A stretch of DNA of 64,000 nt, taken from positions 5,713-69,712 of the forward strand of contig CAZWCX010000023.1 in assembly GCA_964632945.1 (NCBI GenBank), read 5' to 3'. This stretch comes from CAZWCX01 sp964632945 (lineage in GTDB: Bacteria; Planctomycetota; MHYJ01; WSZJ01; CAZWCX01). The notes below the pieces were generated by a model. The model had not been told where the DNA came from. It searched no databases and saw nothing but the letters and a program-made list of their open reading frames with translations. Positions 53,476 through 62,809 of the stretch are shown here, one piece after another (position 1 is the first letter of the stretch; every line of letters starts with the position of its first letter). A program made the position numbers and the translations under genes.

Positions 53476-54683
53476 ATCGGATCCGCGCGGGCGCAGCCGC
53501 GCTGACGCTCGGGTTCCTCGGCGGCCTCGCCGGGCCGGCACACGGTCAGGACGACCCGCCGTTGCCCGTCCCCCGTCTCGTCGGACCGCGCGCGGCCGCG
53601 GAACGTCCCGCCGCGCTGGCGAAGTTCGGCGGGGGCGCGACCACCGAGGCCGCCGTCACCTCCGGGCTCGACTGGCTCGCCCGTCATCAGGACGACGACG
53701 GCGGCTGGGACGCGGACGGCTTCGACGAGCGCTGCGCCGGCGACCCGAAGTGCGCCGGGAAAGGCCGGGGGCAGCACGGGGAGGACATCCCCTGCCCGTT
53801 CGACGGGGCGATCTCGGCGCTGGCGACGCTTGCGTTCCTCGGCCGCGGCCACGTCCCGGACCCGGAAGGGGACGAAACGGCGCAACTCGTCGACCGCGCG
53901 CTGCTGCGACTCGAGTCGGGTGTTCGCGACGCCTGGGGTGCGGCGATCGCCACCGAGGCGTTCGCGGAGGCGGAGGCGCTCGAGCGCAAGGGACGATGGC
54001 GCGACGCCGCCCGGCGCGGCGCGGAACGGTTGCTGGCCGCGCGCCAGCCCGACGGCGGCTGGGGATACGCCGCCGGGTTCCGGCGCGGATCCGACGTTCC
54101 GTTCACCGCCTTCGTCGTCCAGGCCCTCGCCGCCGCGCGCGACGCCGGCATCGAAGGGCCGGCGGACCTCGGCGAGGGCGTCGACCGATTCCTCGGCTCG
54201 CTCGAGGAGGACCGGGGCAAGCTCGCCTACCTGAAGGACGGGCGCGCCTACGGCTACACCCCCACCACCACCAATGCCCATTGCGCCGCGGCGATCCGCG
54301 AGCTGCTCCAGGCCGGGACCGGCGGCGCACGCCATCGCGCCCACCTGGCCCTGGTCGCCGCCGAGAAACCCGCCTGGAAGATCTCCTTCCGCGAGATTCA
54401 GGTCCCCGGCCGCGGCAAGGTGCCCGTGCAGGTGGGCAATCTGTCGATGGTTCAGTGGTGGTACGGGACCATCGCCGCCTTCCATGCCGGCGGCCCGTGG
54501 AGCGGGTACTTCGGGGCGGTGAAGAACGCGCTCCTCCCGCACCAGGTCAAGCAGGGCTGCGCCCGCGGCTCCTGGGACCCGGTCGGGACCTACGAGCGAC
54601 AGACCGGCGGCCGCGTGTTCGCCACCGCGATGGGCGTGCTGATGCTCGAGCAACCCTACCGGCACCGGCGCGCCGGGAAATAG
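53472..54683 (+). CDS. Secreted alpha/alpha-toroid protein (squalene-cyclase-like repeats)
   Basis: 403 residues. A signal peptide (1-25, ending GPAHGQ) leads to a prenyltransferase/squalene-oxidase-repeat barrel: SGLDWLARHQDDDGGWDADG, ALATLAFLGRGH, LLAARQPDGGWGYAAGF and a last turn GRVFATAMGVLMLEQPYRH. The QxxDGGW repeats are the family mark. Such toroids in planctomycete-type genomes are common and secreted, with no enzyme role shown. C79 and C85, with the loop DPKCAGK, may form a disulphide. Start overlaps the deaminase stop (ATGA), although the two products go to different compartments. Confidence 0.78.
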   Translation: MNRIRAGAAALTLGFLGGLAGPAHGQDDPPLPVPRLVGPRAAAERPAALAKFGGGATTEAAVTSGLDWLARHQDDDGGWDADGFDERCAGDPKCAGKGRGQHGEDIPCPFDGAISALATLAFLGRGHVPDPEGDETAQLVDRALLRLESGVRDAWGAAIATEAFAEAEALERKGRWRDAARRGAERLLAARQPDGGWGYAAGFRRGSDVPFTAFVVQALAAARDAGIEGPADLGEGVDRFLGSLEEDRGKLAYLKDGRAYGYTPTTTNAHCAAAIRELLQAGTGGARHRAHLALVAAEKPAWKISFREIQVPGRGKVPVQVGNLSMVQWWYGTIAAFHAGGPWSGYFGAVKNALLPHQVKQGCARGSWDPVGTYERQTGGRVFATAMGVLMLEQPYRHRRAGK

Positions 54684-54698
54684 GCGGGCGCGCGCGCA

Positions 54699-54728
54699 TT
54701 GACGGGCGCCGCAGGGTCGCGCTACACT
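54699..54728 (+). promoter_or_regulatory. Promoter of the esterase gene
   Basis: TTGACG, 18-nt spacer, TACACT, with GGAGG just before ATG 54760. The -10 context gggtcgcgctacact nearly repeats the promoter at 1741-1755. Confidence 0.6.
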
Positions 54729-54759
54729 TCTCCCCACGACCCGCGCTCCGGAGGCTTTC

Positions 54760-56052
54760 ATGCGCCGCATCGGTCCGCTCGCCGTCCTCGGCCTCGCCTT
54801 CCTGGCTCTCTCTCCCGCCGCCCCGGCCCAGGTTCCGACCCCCGCGGTCAAGGCCCCGACCGCGCTGACCTCCGCCGAGATGAAGGAAGCGGAGGCGGCG
54901 ATCAAGGCCTATCTGGAGGCTCCGACCTGGGCGAAAAAACGGGAGATCGCCGCGCGTCTGGAGGCCATCGACCATCCCTCGAAGCAGGACATCGCAAAAC
55001 TCGCGCAGAAGGCGTTTGCGATGACCCGCCGGCTCGGCCCCGCGGTCAAGGACGAACGCAAGCGGGTCTGCACCCATCCCGACTTCCCCGGCCACTACCT
55101 GCTCGACGTCCCGGGAAAGGCGAAACAGGGCAAGCCGGTCGGGGTCTTCATCGCCCTCCACGGCGGCGGCGCGGGGGTCGGCGAAGGGGCGCAGATCGAA
55201 GGGCTCTTCGGCAAGCCCATGTCCGGCATGATCCACGTCTACCCCACCGTGATCGAGAAGGAAGCCACCGCCTGGAACACCGAACGCGAGGAGCAGTACG
55301 TCCTGGCGATCCTCGACGAACTCAAGCGCACGTTCGCCGTCGACACGAACCGGGTCTACCTCGCGGGGCACTCCATGGGCGGGTACGGGACCTGGTCGAT
55401 CGGACCGCGACATGCCGACCTCTTCGCCGCGATCTCGCCGCAGGCCGGCGGCGTCTTCGTGATGGGCGGCGGCGCGGGAGGCAAAGTCGAGATCGCCGAC
55501 GGGATCGTCTCCAACCTGAAGAATCTGCCCATCTGGTTCTACAATTCGACCGACGATCCGCAGGTGCGACCCGACAGCTCGATCCGCGCGGCGGAACGCC
55601 TCGAGGAGCTCAAGGCGGAGTTCGGCGCGTTCGACTTCGTGTGGAAAAAGTACACCGACATCGGCCACGGCACGCCCAAGGAGGGCCTCGGCGAGATCTG
55701 GAAATGGATGCTCACCAAGAAGCGCGACCCGCTTCCCGCGCAGGTGCTGTGGGAGCCGACGCGAACCTACAAGCGCCACTTCTACTGGCTCCGCCACGCC
55801 GACCCCGGGTCCGGCCGATATGACGTCAAGCGCGACGGAAACCGGTTCACCGTGGCGTCCGGCGGCTCGGGCCTGACCCTGATGGTCAACGAGAAGATGG
55901 TCAAGTTCGACCAGCCGGTGACGGTCGTGGATGCCGAGGGAAAGGAGCTGTTTCAGGGAAGAGTCCCCTATTCGCTCCTGCCGATGATCGAATCGATCGA
56001 CGCGAAGCGGGACCCGGAGCTCTGGTTCTCCGGATGGATCCGCCTGCCTTGA
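54760..56052 (+). CDS. Secreted alpha/beta-hydrolase, PHB-depolymerase/esterase type
   Basis: 430 residues. The signal peptide (1-23, ending APAQ) is followed by a helical N-terminal segment (about 40-100) and an alpha/beta-hydrolase fold: VGVFIALHGGGAGVGE (oxyanion), VYLAGHSMGGYGTW with the nucleophile S205, and the C-terminal IGHGTPKEGL with the likely catalytic His. The extra C-terminal beta part (about 330-430) may bind substrate. It resembles secreted feruloyl or acetyl-xylan esterases and poly-hydroxybutyrate depolymerases. It has its own promoter and stands between the toroid gene and the kinase gene. Confidence 0.82.
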   Translation: MRRIGPLAVLGLAFLALSPAAPAQVPTPAVKAPTALTSAEMKEAEAAIKAYLEAPTWAKKREIAARLEAIDHPSKQDIAKLAQKAFAMTRRLGPAVKDERKRVCTHPDFPGHYLLDVPGKAKQGKPVGVFIALHGGGAGVGEGAQIEGLFGKPMSGMIHVYPTVIEKEATAWNTEREEQYVLAILDELKRTFAVDTNRVYLAGHSMGGYGTWSIGPRHADLFAAISPQAGGVFVMGGGAGGKVEIADGIVSNLKNLPIWFYNSTDDPQVRPDSSIRAAERLEELKAEFGAFDFVWKKYTDIGHGTPKEGLGEIWKWMLTKKRDPLPAQVLWEPTRTYKRHFYWLRHADPGSGRYDVKRDGNRFTVASGGSGLTLMVNEKMVKFDQPVTVVDAEGKELFQGRVPYSLLPMIESIDAKRDPELWFSGWIRLP

Positions 56053-56063
56053 CGGGCGCGGAC

Positions 56064-56093
56064 TTGCGGAGCCGCGGCGCCGGGGGCTAGAGT
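56064..56093 (+). promoter_or_regulatory. Promoter of the 1130-residue kinase gene
   Basis: TTGCGG, 18-nt spacer, TAGAGT, 33 nt before the GTG start at 56126 with GGAGG between. Confidence 0.5.
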
Positions 56094-56125
56094 GGGAGGG
56101 ATACCGCTCCGGAGGACCGCCCCGC

Positions 56126-59100
56126 GTGCCGACCCCCGCCGCCGATCCGATCGCCGAATTGCTGGAACGCGGCGTGATCACGCCCGGCCAGCTGGAGCGA
56201 TGCCGCGCGGACTGCCCGTCCCCCGGTGATCCGGCAGCCTTGCTGGCGACCCTGATCCGGCACGGGTGCCTGGACGCCGTCGAGTTGTCGGCGCTCGGAT
56301 GGAGCGCCGGAGTCGGGGCGCACCCATCGGTCGTGGTCGGTGAACTCGTCGGCCCGGGCCCCGCGGAACCGCAACCGGAGTCCCGGTGCATCGCCGGGGT
56401 CGAGCGCGGATCGCTGCATTCCGCCGATTTCGCCCTGCTGGCCGATCGGACCGCACCCGCGACCCCGCCACCGGAGGGCCGCCGGGTCGGCCCCTACCGG
56501 ATCGTGCGCGAACTCGGCCGCGGCGGAATGGGCGCCGTCTACGAAGCCCTGGATTCCCGTCTCGGCCGCCGCGTAGCGCTCAAGGGGATGACCGGTCCGC
56601 TCGCGGGGCTCTCCGAAGTCGCCGCGGAACGGTTCCGCCGCGAGGCGCGCGCGACCGCGAAACTGCGCCACCCGGCCATCGTCCCCGTGCACGAAATCCT
56701 CGAGTCGGACGGGGAATGCTGGATCGTTCTCGAGCACCTCGACGCCCAGCCGCTGGGCGATCACCTCCGGCGCGCGGGGACGGACCCGCTCGCGACCGCC
56801 CGCCTCCTCCTCCCGGTCGCCGAGGCGCTCGCCTACGCCCATGAGCAGGGAGTGCTGCACCGGGATCTCACGCCGGACAACATCCTCGTGGACGAGCACG
56901 GTCGCGCGACCGTGGTGGACTTCGGACTCGCCCGCCTGGGCACGGAAGCCGACGAACGCCGTCTGACCGAGGACGGCGCCCTCCTCGGCACGCCGCACTA
57001 CATGGCACCGGAGCAGGCGCGCGGCGACCATGACGCGATCGGGCCGCGCACCGACGTGCACGGGTTCGGCGCGGTGCTCTACGAGGCGTTGACGGGACGC
57101 CCTCCGTTCTCGGGGACCACCCTGTTCGAGATCCTGGAGAAGGTCGCCCTGGTCGCTCCCGTCCCCCCCTCGGCGGTCCGCCCCGAGGTGCCGAACGGCC
57201 TGGATGCGATCTGCCTCTGCTGCCTGGAGAAGGAACCCGAGGCCCGCTACGCGAGCGCAGGGGCCGTGGCGGCGGACCTGCGCCGGTTTCTGAGCGGAGA
57301 GCCGGTGGCGGCAAGGCGGAATCGGCTCGCCCGCTGGCGGGATCGGGCGCGCCGACGCTGGGCGCACCTGGCCGCCGCCGCCGCCCTCGCGCTCCTGCTG
57401 ACCGCGATCGTCCTCGTCGTGGATCGACAGCAGCAGGCCGCGGAGCGCCGCTGGGGCGCGCTTCTGGAACGAACGGCGCAGGGGATCGCCGGATTCGAGG
57501 ACGCGGTCCGCTCGACGCGGCTCACGACGGAGGCGCGCAAAACGCTCGAGCGACAGTCCCTGGCCCTCTTGGAACCCCTGCTGGCCGAGGCCCCCGGCGA
57601 CGGGGTCGCCCTCGCCTGGCGCGGACGCATTCTGGCGCTGCTCGAACGCCGCGCGGAGGCCGAGGCCGATCTGGAGGCCGCCTGCGCCGCGTCGCCGCAC
57701 CATCCCGTCGTGTGGTACCTCCGCGGCACCGACGCGATCGACCGGTACGCAGCCCTGCGGCCGCCCCCGACCGTGTATGCGGGCCCGCACGGCCTCACCT
57801 TCGGAGCCGCCGCCGCGGAGGACGCCGCGACGCGGACCCTGCTCGCCCGGGGCCTCGCCGACCTGACGCGCATGGAGGCCGCCGCGGCGGCCGCCCCCGT
57901 CGGCTCCGCCTTCGGGGAACGGGAGCGCAGGCTCGGCGCAGCCCGGGCCGCGGTGTTCGGTCCCGATCCGGATGGACCCGCGCGCGCCTTGACCCTGTGC
58001 GCCGGACTGCTCGGGCCGGAAGTGGAAACCGTGCGCGCCCGGGCCTGGTACCGGTTGGGTCGGTTCGATTCGGCCATCCAGGCCGTCGACCAGGTGCTCG
58101 CCCGGTGGCCGGAGGATCCCCGGGCGTGGCGATCCCGGGGTCAGGCGTGGTTCGCCCGCGGCCTCGAGCGGGCCCTGGCAGGCGAAGACCCCAGGGAAGA
58201 TCTCGCCGCCGCGATCCGCGACCAGGACGAAGTCCTGGCCCGCCTGCCGGAAGACCTCCCGGCCCATCTCGACCGCGCCCAGGCCCGGATCGTGCTCGCC
58301 CAGGCGGAGCACCGCGCCGGCATCGACCCTCGCCCCCGAATCCGCGAGGCCCTGCGGGATCTCGCGCGCGTTCAGGAATCGACCACCGGACAGGCCCTGT
58401 CGAGTACGTTCGCCGCCGCGTGGGTCGCGCTGGGGGAGGCGGAGGAAGCGCGCGGGGGAGACGCGGCATCGTGCTATCGCAAGGCGATCGAGGCGACCGA
58501 TCGAACGCCGGCATCGTCTGCGGACGCGGCCCAGGCCCTGTCGAACCGGGCCATGGCCATGGGCCTGCTCGCCCGCCGCGCGGGCGCGACGCCGGCCGAA
58601 CGCGCGGCGGGGATCCGGAAGTCTGTGGCCGAGGCCGACCGGTCGATCGCGGCGGACCCCCGGCTGGGTTGGGCCTGGCGCAACCGCGCCTCGCTGCGCC
58701 GGATGCTCGCCGTCGAGGCGACCGCGCAGGGGGGCGATCCCGGCAACGACTGGGAGGCGGCGGAGTCCGATCTCTCCGCGGTGCTCCGGCTGGAACCCAG
58801 GGACGCTGAGGCGCGCGCGGAGCGCGCGTTTCTGCGCCGTCAGCTGGCGCAGCGGGAGGCCGCCCGCGGCGGAGACGCGGGACCGTGGTTGAACGCCTCC
58901 CTCGAGGACCGCGCCTTCCTCGCGGAACGACGCCCGGCGGACGCGGCGCTCTGGAGCCAGCTCTCCGCCCTTCGCTTCGAGCTCGCCCTGGCCGACGCGA
59001 AGCACGGCCGGGACGCCCGCTCCCCGCTCGAGGAGGCGGTCCGGGACGCGGACCGGTCGATCGCCGCCGGCGACAACGCCCCGGCACGGGGCAATCGCGG

Positions 59101-59518
59101 CGTGGCCCTGCTCCACCTGGCGCAGTTGCAAATGGCGCGGGGGGAGGATCCGGACGAAACTTGTCGCCGCTCGATCGAGGACTCGGACGAAGCCCTCCGC
59201 CTCGATCCCGCCCTCACGGCGGCGCGCCAGAATCGCGCAAGCGCCTGGCTCGTCCTCGGCATGGCGAGGTCGTCGCGCGGGGAGAGCCCGAAGGAGGCCT
59301 TCGCGTCCGCGGAAGCCGACTTCCGGGCCGCGGTCGAGGCCGGCAATCTCCTCGCGCTGCTCAACCTCGGCATCCTGCAACGCGCGCTCGGCCGATACGA
59401 CGAGGCGATCGAGTCGTTCGAGGCGGCGGCCCGGGCCCTCCCCGCCTGGGCCGACCGGGCGCGAGCGCAGATCGAGGCGACCCGAAAGCAGCGGGCCGCG
59501 GGGAACAAGGAAAAGTAG
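56126..59518 (+). CDS. Ser/Thr protein kinase with TPR region (1130 residues)
   Basis: GTG start at 56126, with GGAGG 10 nt upstream. The order repeats the other two kinases of the window. An MshEN-like helical module (about 1-60: PIAELLERGVITPGQLERC, then ALLATLIRHGCLDAVEL) is followed by a linker and a kinase domain (about 121-380: ELGRGGMGAVYEALDSR, RRVALKGM, DFGLARLG, GTPHYMAPEQAR). One transmembrane helix (about 412-432) and TPR-like repeats to the end complete it. The catalytic-loop motif reads HRDLTPDN (T249) instead of HRDLKPxN; the metal and base Asp are kept, so activity is plausible but altered. It converges on the aminopeptidase gene with 13 nt between stops. Confidence 0.87.
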   Translation: MPTPAADPIAELLERGVITPGQLERCRADCPSPGDPAALLATLIRHGCLDAVELSALGWSAGVGAHPSVVVGELVGPGPAEPQPESRCIAGVERGSLHSADFALLADRTAPATPPPEGRRVGPYRIVRELGRGGMGAVYEALDSRLGRRVALKGMTGPLAGLSEVAAERFRREARATAKLRHPAIVPVHEILESDGECWIVLEHLDAQPLGDHLRRAGTDPLATARLLLPVAEALAYAHEQGVLHRDLTPDNILVDEHGRATVVDFGLARLGTEADERRLTEDGALLGTPHYMAPEQARGDHDAIGPRTDVHGFGAVLYEALTGRPPFSGTTLFEILEKVALVAPVPPSAVRPEVPNGLDAICLCCLEKEPEARYASAGAVAADLRRFLSGEPVAARRNRLARWRDRARRRWAHLAAAAALALLLTAIVLVVDRQQQAAERRWGALLERTAQGIAGFEDAVRSTRLTTEARKTLERQSLALLEPLLAEAPGDGVALAWRGRILALLERRAEAEADLEAACAASPHHPVVWYLRGTDAIDRYAALRPPPTVYAGPHGLTFGAAAAEDAATRTLLARGLADLTRMEAAAAAAPVGSAFGERERRLGAARAAVFGPDPDGPARALTLCAGLLGPEVETVRARAWYRLGRFDSAIQAVDQVLARWPEDPRAWRSRGQAWFARGLERALAGEDPREDLAAAIRDQDEVLARLPEDLPAHLDRAQARIVLAQAEHRAGIDPRPRIREALRDLARVQESTTGQALSSTFAAAWVALGEAEEARGGDAASCYRKAIEATDRTPASSADAAQALSNRAMAMGLLARRAGATPAERAAGIRKSVAEADRSIAADPRLGWAWRNRASLRRMLAVEATAQGGDPGNDWEAAESDLSAVLRLEPRDAEARAERAFLRRQLAQREAARGGDAGPWLNASLEDRAFLAERRPADAALWSQLSALRFELALADAKHGRDARSPLEEAVRDADRSIAAGDNAPARGNRGVALLHLAQLQMARGEDPDETCRRSIEDSDEALRLDPALTAARQNRASAWLVLGMARSSRGESPKEAFASAEADFRAAVEAGNLLALLNLGILQRALGRYDEAIESFEAAARALPAWADRARAQIEATRKQRAAGNKEK

Positions 59519-59531
59519 GATCCCGCGGCGG

Positions 59532-62219
59532 TCAGCGGGCGCGCTTCCCTTTCGCTTTTCCACGCTTCCCGCGGGAGCGCCCGGAGCCCTTCCCGGCCGC
59601 CTTCGCGCCGGCGCCGCGTCGCGCGAATGCGCCTCCTTTTCCGCGCGCCTTCCCGTCCTTCTCCTCGCGCGCCTCGATCTTCTGCACGGAGCCGCCGAGC
59701 TTCCGCAGCCGCTCGTCGAGCTCCTCCAGCCGCTTCTCCAGCGCGGCGACCTTCGGCTTCTCCTCGTCGCGGAGCGCGCGAATCGCCCGGTCCACGTCGG
59801 CCGCCTCCTGCTCCGACAGGGTCTCGCGATAGGCCCGCAGCGCGCCGATCGCCTCGGACGCGCACAGGGACTCCAGGCCCGCCATCGCCGCGCGCCGGAC
59901 GCGATCGACCGGGTCGCGCAGGAGATCGACGAGCCGCTCGAGAACCCGATCGCGGTCGGCCTTCTCCAGCGGGCGCCCCGCGTCGCCGAGCGCCGCGACG
60001 CACGCGGGACGCGAGCGCGCGGGGGAACCGCCGTACCGGCTCCGTTCCAGCAGTGCGCGCGCGGCTTCCCGCGTCCGGGTGGCCGCGAGCCCACGGTACG
60101 CGCCCGACTGCGCGTGCCAGCCGAACCCGTCCCCCTTCGCGCGGGCCGCCCGCAGGAGCCGCTCGAGCGGCGCGTCGTCGCGTTGCATCCCCAGCATCTC
60201 GTAGGCCGCCGCCAGCGCGCGGTAGGGCAGGTCGCCCGCCTCCACGCGCTTCTCCAGCGCCGCCCGCGCCCGCTCATCGCGGAACGAGCCGGCCGCCCGG
60301 ATCAGCCCTTCGAGCACCATCGGGTCCTTCTCCCATTCGAGGCAGGTCGCCAGGGCCTCCACGGCCACCCCCGTGCGCGCCTTGGCGAGCGCCGCCGCCC
60401 ACTCCTTCCGCACGCCCCAGAACGTCTCCTTCCGGTAGGCGTCGCGGATCGCCTCGAGGTTCTTCGGCCGCGCCGACTTCGCCAGCGCGCGCGCCGCCAG
60501 AATGCGCCCGACCACGTCTTCCGCCTCGGTCAACTGCCGCTTCAGGCGCGCATCCCCCGGATGAAAGTCGAGCTTGTGCAGGACCCGGCCGTCCGGATCG
60601 ACGCGAACCTGCTCGGGATCCGCGGCCATCGGCGCCAGGACGGTGTGCTTCCGGGCGTTCACCTCGACCGTCCTGCGGTGCCAGGTCCCGTCGATCCGCC
60701 ACGCCAGCACCAGGTCGAACTCGAACGCCGGCACTCCCTCCTTCTCGTCCACCTGCGCCTGCTCGATCTCGAACGAGCCTTCCCGCTTCTCGGCGTCCCA
60801 GCCGAACGAGACTTTGAGCGAGGGATACCCTTTGCTGTGGAACCACTGGTCGAAGAACTTTCCCAGCGAGCGCCCGGAGTGCTTCTCCATTACGCGCCGG
60901 AAATCGTCGGTTTCCACGGTGTGACCGCCGTACGAGGCCACGTAGTCGCGCACGGCCGCCCAGAAAGTTTCGTCGCCGAGATGCTTGCGCAACGTGTGCA
61001 ATCGGCAGGCGCCGCCCGGGTAGAGGTGGCGATCATAGAGGTGCCAGGAATGATTGAAGACGCGCGTCACGATCGGCCGCTTGTAGCGCCCATCGGCCTC
61101 GCCGAAATACTGGTGGGCGTTGACGAAGAAGTCGTAGTCCCCCTCGTCCCGCCCCTTCTTGTCCTCGAGCCAGCAGGTTTCGATGTAGGTCGCCCACGAC
61201 TCCTTCAGCCACGCATGGGCGAAGTCCCGGCAAACGATCCAGTCGCCGAAGTAGGAGTGCGCCATCTCATGGATGTTGATCTGATCGACCAGCCAGGTCC
61301 ATTCCCTGGCGAGCGTCTCGTCGAGGACGAACATGTCGTCCCACATGACGAGAGAGATGTCCTCCATGGCGCCGCCGAAACCCGGCAGCGCGCACTGGTA
61401 GTACTTCGGGTACGGGAACGGGCTGCCCAGCTTGCGGGTGATCCAGGCCAGCATTTCGCGGGTGCGGCCGAAGCTGCGCCGCAGATGCTCCGGGGTGAAT
61501 TCGCGGGTGGCGAAGTAGGCGACCGGCCGCCCCTCGAAATCGCCGTCCTCGGCGCGCACGAGATCGCCGGCCGCGAAGCAGGTGAGATAGCTGGGACAGC
61601 GCTCCTCGAGCCGCCAATGGGCGGTCTTGCTGCCGTCGCCGTGGTCGGTCTCGCCGACCAGCGCGCCGTTGGCAAGGATGGTGAAGCGGGATTCGGCGCG
61701 CAGTCGAAGGTCGAGTCGCGGGCGCGCGCTCGGCAGGTCGATGCACGGCAGCCAGTGGCGCGCGCGTTCGGTCTCGTGATCCGTGCCGGCGTACCACGCC
61801 TGCTTGGGATAGGCGTCGGACGGCTTGGAGAAGAAGAGCCCGGTCGCCGGCTTCTCGACGGCGTACGACACCGCGAGCCGCCGGGATTCGCCCGCGGCGA
61901 ACGGGTGTTCCCAGGTGACCTTCAGAATCCGCCCGTCATAGGTGAACTCGAGCGCGCGGCCCTCCGGGTCCGCCACCCTCACGTCCTGGAAGTCGACGGC
62001 ATGCAGCTCGATCGAGCGCGGCCCCGCGCGTCGGGCCTCGACGGTCGTGGTCACGGTCCCGCTCGCGCGCGCCCGCTCGAGATCGAGCCGGAGTTCGATG
62101 TCGAGGTGGCTCGGCTCCAGCTCCAGGTGCGGGGGATAGTGCGCCTCCGCCCCCGGCAGGGTGAAATCGGACCGGTGGGAGTGCAGCGCGCAAACGTGGT
62201 GGTCGTGAAGAAAGGGCAT
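59532..62219 (-). CDS. M1-family aminopeptidase with HEAT-like repeats and a basic tail
   Basis: 895 residues. The N-terminal beta-domain leads to the M1 catalytic core: the GxMEN-like GGAMEDISL (about 282) and zinc motif HEMAHSYFGDW with H317, E318 and H321, plus E340 exactly 18 residues after H321 in AWLKESWATY. That is the gluzincin HExxH-x18-E. Family members remove N-terminal amino acids. After the core, HEAT-like helical repeats run from about 560 to 840 (ARAALEKRVEAGDLPYRAL and on). The last 45 residues are a Lys/Arg/Gly-rich tail. A promoter lies at 62264-62292 and GGAGG precedes ATG 62219. No signal peptide is seen. Confidence 0.88.
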   Translation of the reverse strand: MPFLHDHHVCALHSHRSDFTLPGAEAHYPPHLELEPSHLDIELRLDLERARASGTVTTTVEARRAGPRSIELHAVDFQDVRVADPEGRALEFTYDGRILKVTWEHPFAAGESRRLAVSYAVEKPATGLFFSKPSDAYPKQAWYAGTDHETERARHWLPCIDLPSARPRLDLRLRAESRFTILANGALVGETDHGDGSKTAHWRLEERCPSYLTCFAAGDLVRAEDGDFEGRPVAYFATREFTPEHLRRSFGRTREMLAWITRKLGSPFPYPKYYQCALPGFGGAMEDISLVMWDDMFVLDETLAREWTWLVDQINIHEMAHSYFGDWIVCRDFAHAWLKESWATYIETCWLEDKKGRDEGDYDFFVNAHQYFGEADGRYKRPIVTRVFNHSWHLYDRHLYPGGACRLHTLRKHLGDETFWAAVRDYVASYGGHTVETDDFRRVMEKHSGRSLGKFFDQWFHSKGYPSLKVSFGWDAEKREGSFEIEQAQVDEKEGVPAFEFDLVLAWRIDGTWHRRTVEVNARKHTVLAPMAADPEQVRVDPDGRVLHKLDFHPGDARLKRQLTEAEDVVGRILAARALAKSARPKNLEAIRDAYRKETFWGVRKEWAAALAKARTGVAVEALATCLEWEKDPMVLEGLIRAAGSFRDERARAALEKRVEAGDLPYRALAAAYEMLGMQRDDAPLERLLRAARAKGDGFGWHAQSGAYRGLAATRTREAARALLERSRYGGSPARSRPACVAALGDAGRPLEKADRDRVLERLVDLLRDPVDRVRRAAMAGLESLCASEAIGALRAYRETLSEQEAADVDRAIRALRDEEKPKVAALEKRLEELDERLRKLGGSVQKIEAREEKDGKARGKGGAFARRGAGAKAAGKGSGRSRGKRGKAKGKRAR

Positions 62220-62263
62220 CGGGGCCTCCGTGCGGGACGAACGAGGGGACCGGTGGAACGCTG

Positions 62264-62292
62264 AAGATACCGGTCCCGCCGCTGAGGGTCAA
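62264..62292 (-). promoter_or_regulatory. Promoter of the aminopeptidase gene
   Basis: On the - strand: TTGACC, 17-nt spacer, TATCTT, with a leader of about 40 nt to ATG 62219. Confidence 0.6.
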
Positions 62293-62432
62293 GCGCGCCC
62301 CGGCCGGAACTGCCCCGGCGGGGGCGATCCGACGGCGGGGCCCACGAAGTCGCGCGCGTGGGGGATGGGGCTTTGGAATCGACCCCGAGAGCCACGGGTG
62401 GACCTGCCCGCGGACACGGAAGATCCAGCGCC

Positions 62433-62660
62433 TCAGGACCGAGTCCCGTGCACGACGACGGGTACGGCTTCCTCGATGCGGAGGATCGCCCACCGGGTGA
62501 CCTCGGGCACCCGGCTGCCCTGCGGTCCACGGTGCCGACGCTCGACCAGGCCAACCAGGCCGGTTTCCTCGAAGAAGCGACGTTTCCAGCCGTAGACGGG
62601 TGCACGGTGAGGTCGACAGGGGGGCCAAAGGGGCGGGCGCCGAGGCGACCGCGAATTCCC
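62433..62660 (-). pseudogene. Possible decayed transposase/integrase fragment
   Basis: On the - strand the frame ending at 62433 reads HRAPVYGWKRRFFEETGL, VGLVERRHRGPQGSRVPEVT and RWAILRIEEAVP. This pattern recalls the helix-turn-helix linker of IS481/IS3-like transposases: a helix with VYxWKRRF, then GL-x-GL, then PEVxRxAIL. No DDE catalytic region follows and the stretch before it is not homologous-looking, so if real it is a remnant. Based on memory of the family, not a search. Confidence 0.3.
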
Positions 62661-62809
62661 GGTCAAGCCGGCTTGGCCCTGGACCATGGGGCGCAGCCGG
62701 GAAGTTCCTGGGCGGGGGCCCGCCAAGCCGCTCGAACGCAGGGGAACCTCCCGGTTCGCGACGGGTTCCGCCGAGAAGTCCAGGGTCCACTGCGCGGGAT
62801 CCACGGGGA
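62661..62809. other. Gene-free stretch
   Basis: Together with the rest of 62293-62432, this part of the 590-nt gap before the small secreted protein holds no gene, repeat or promoter that I can support. Confidence 0.4.
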
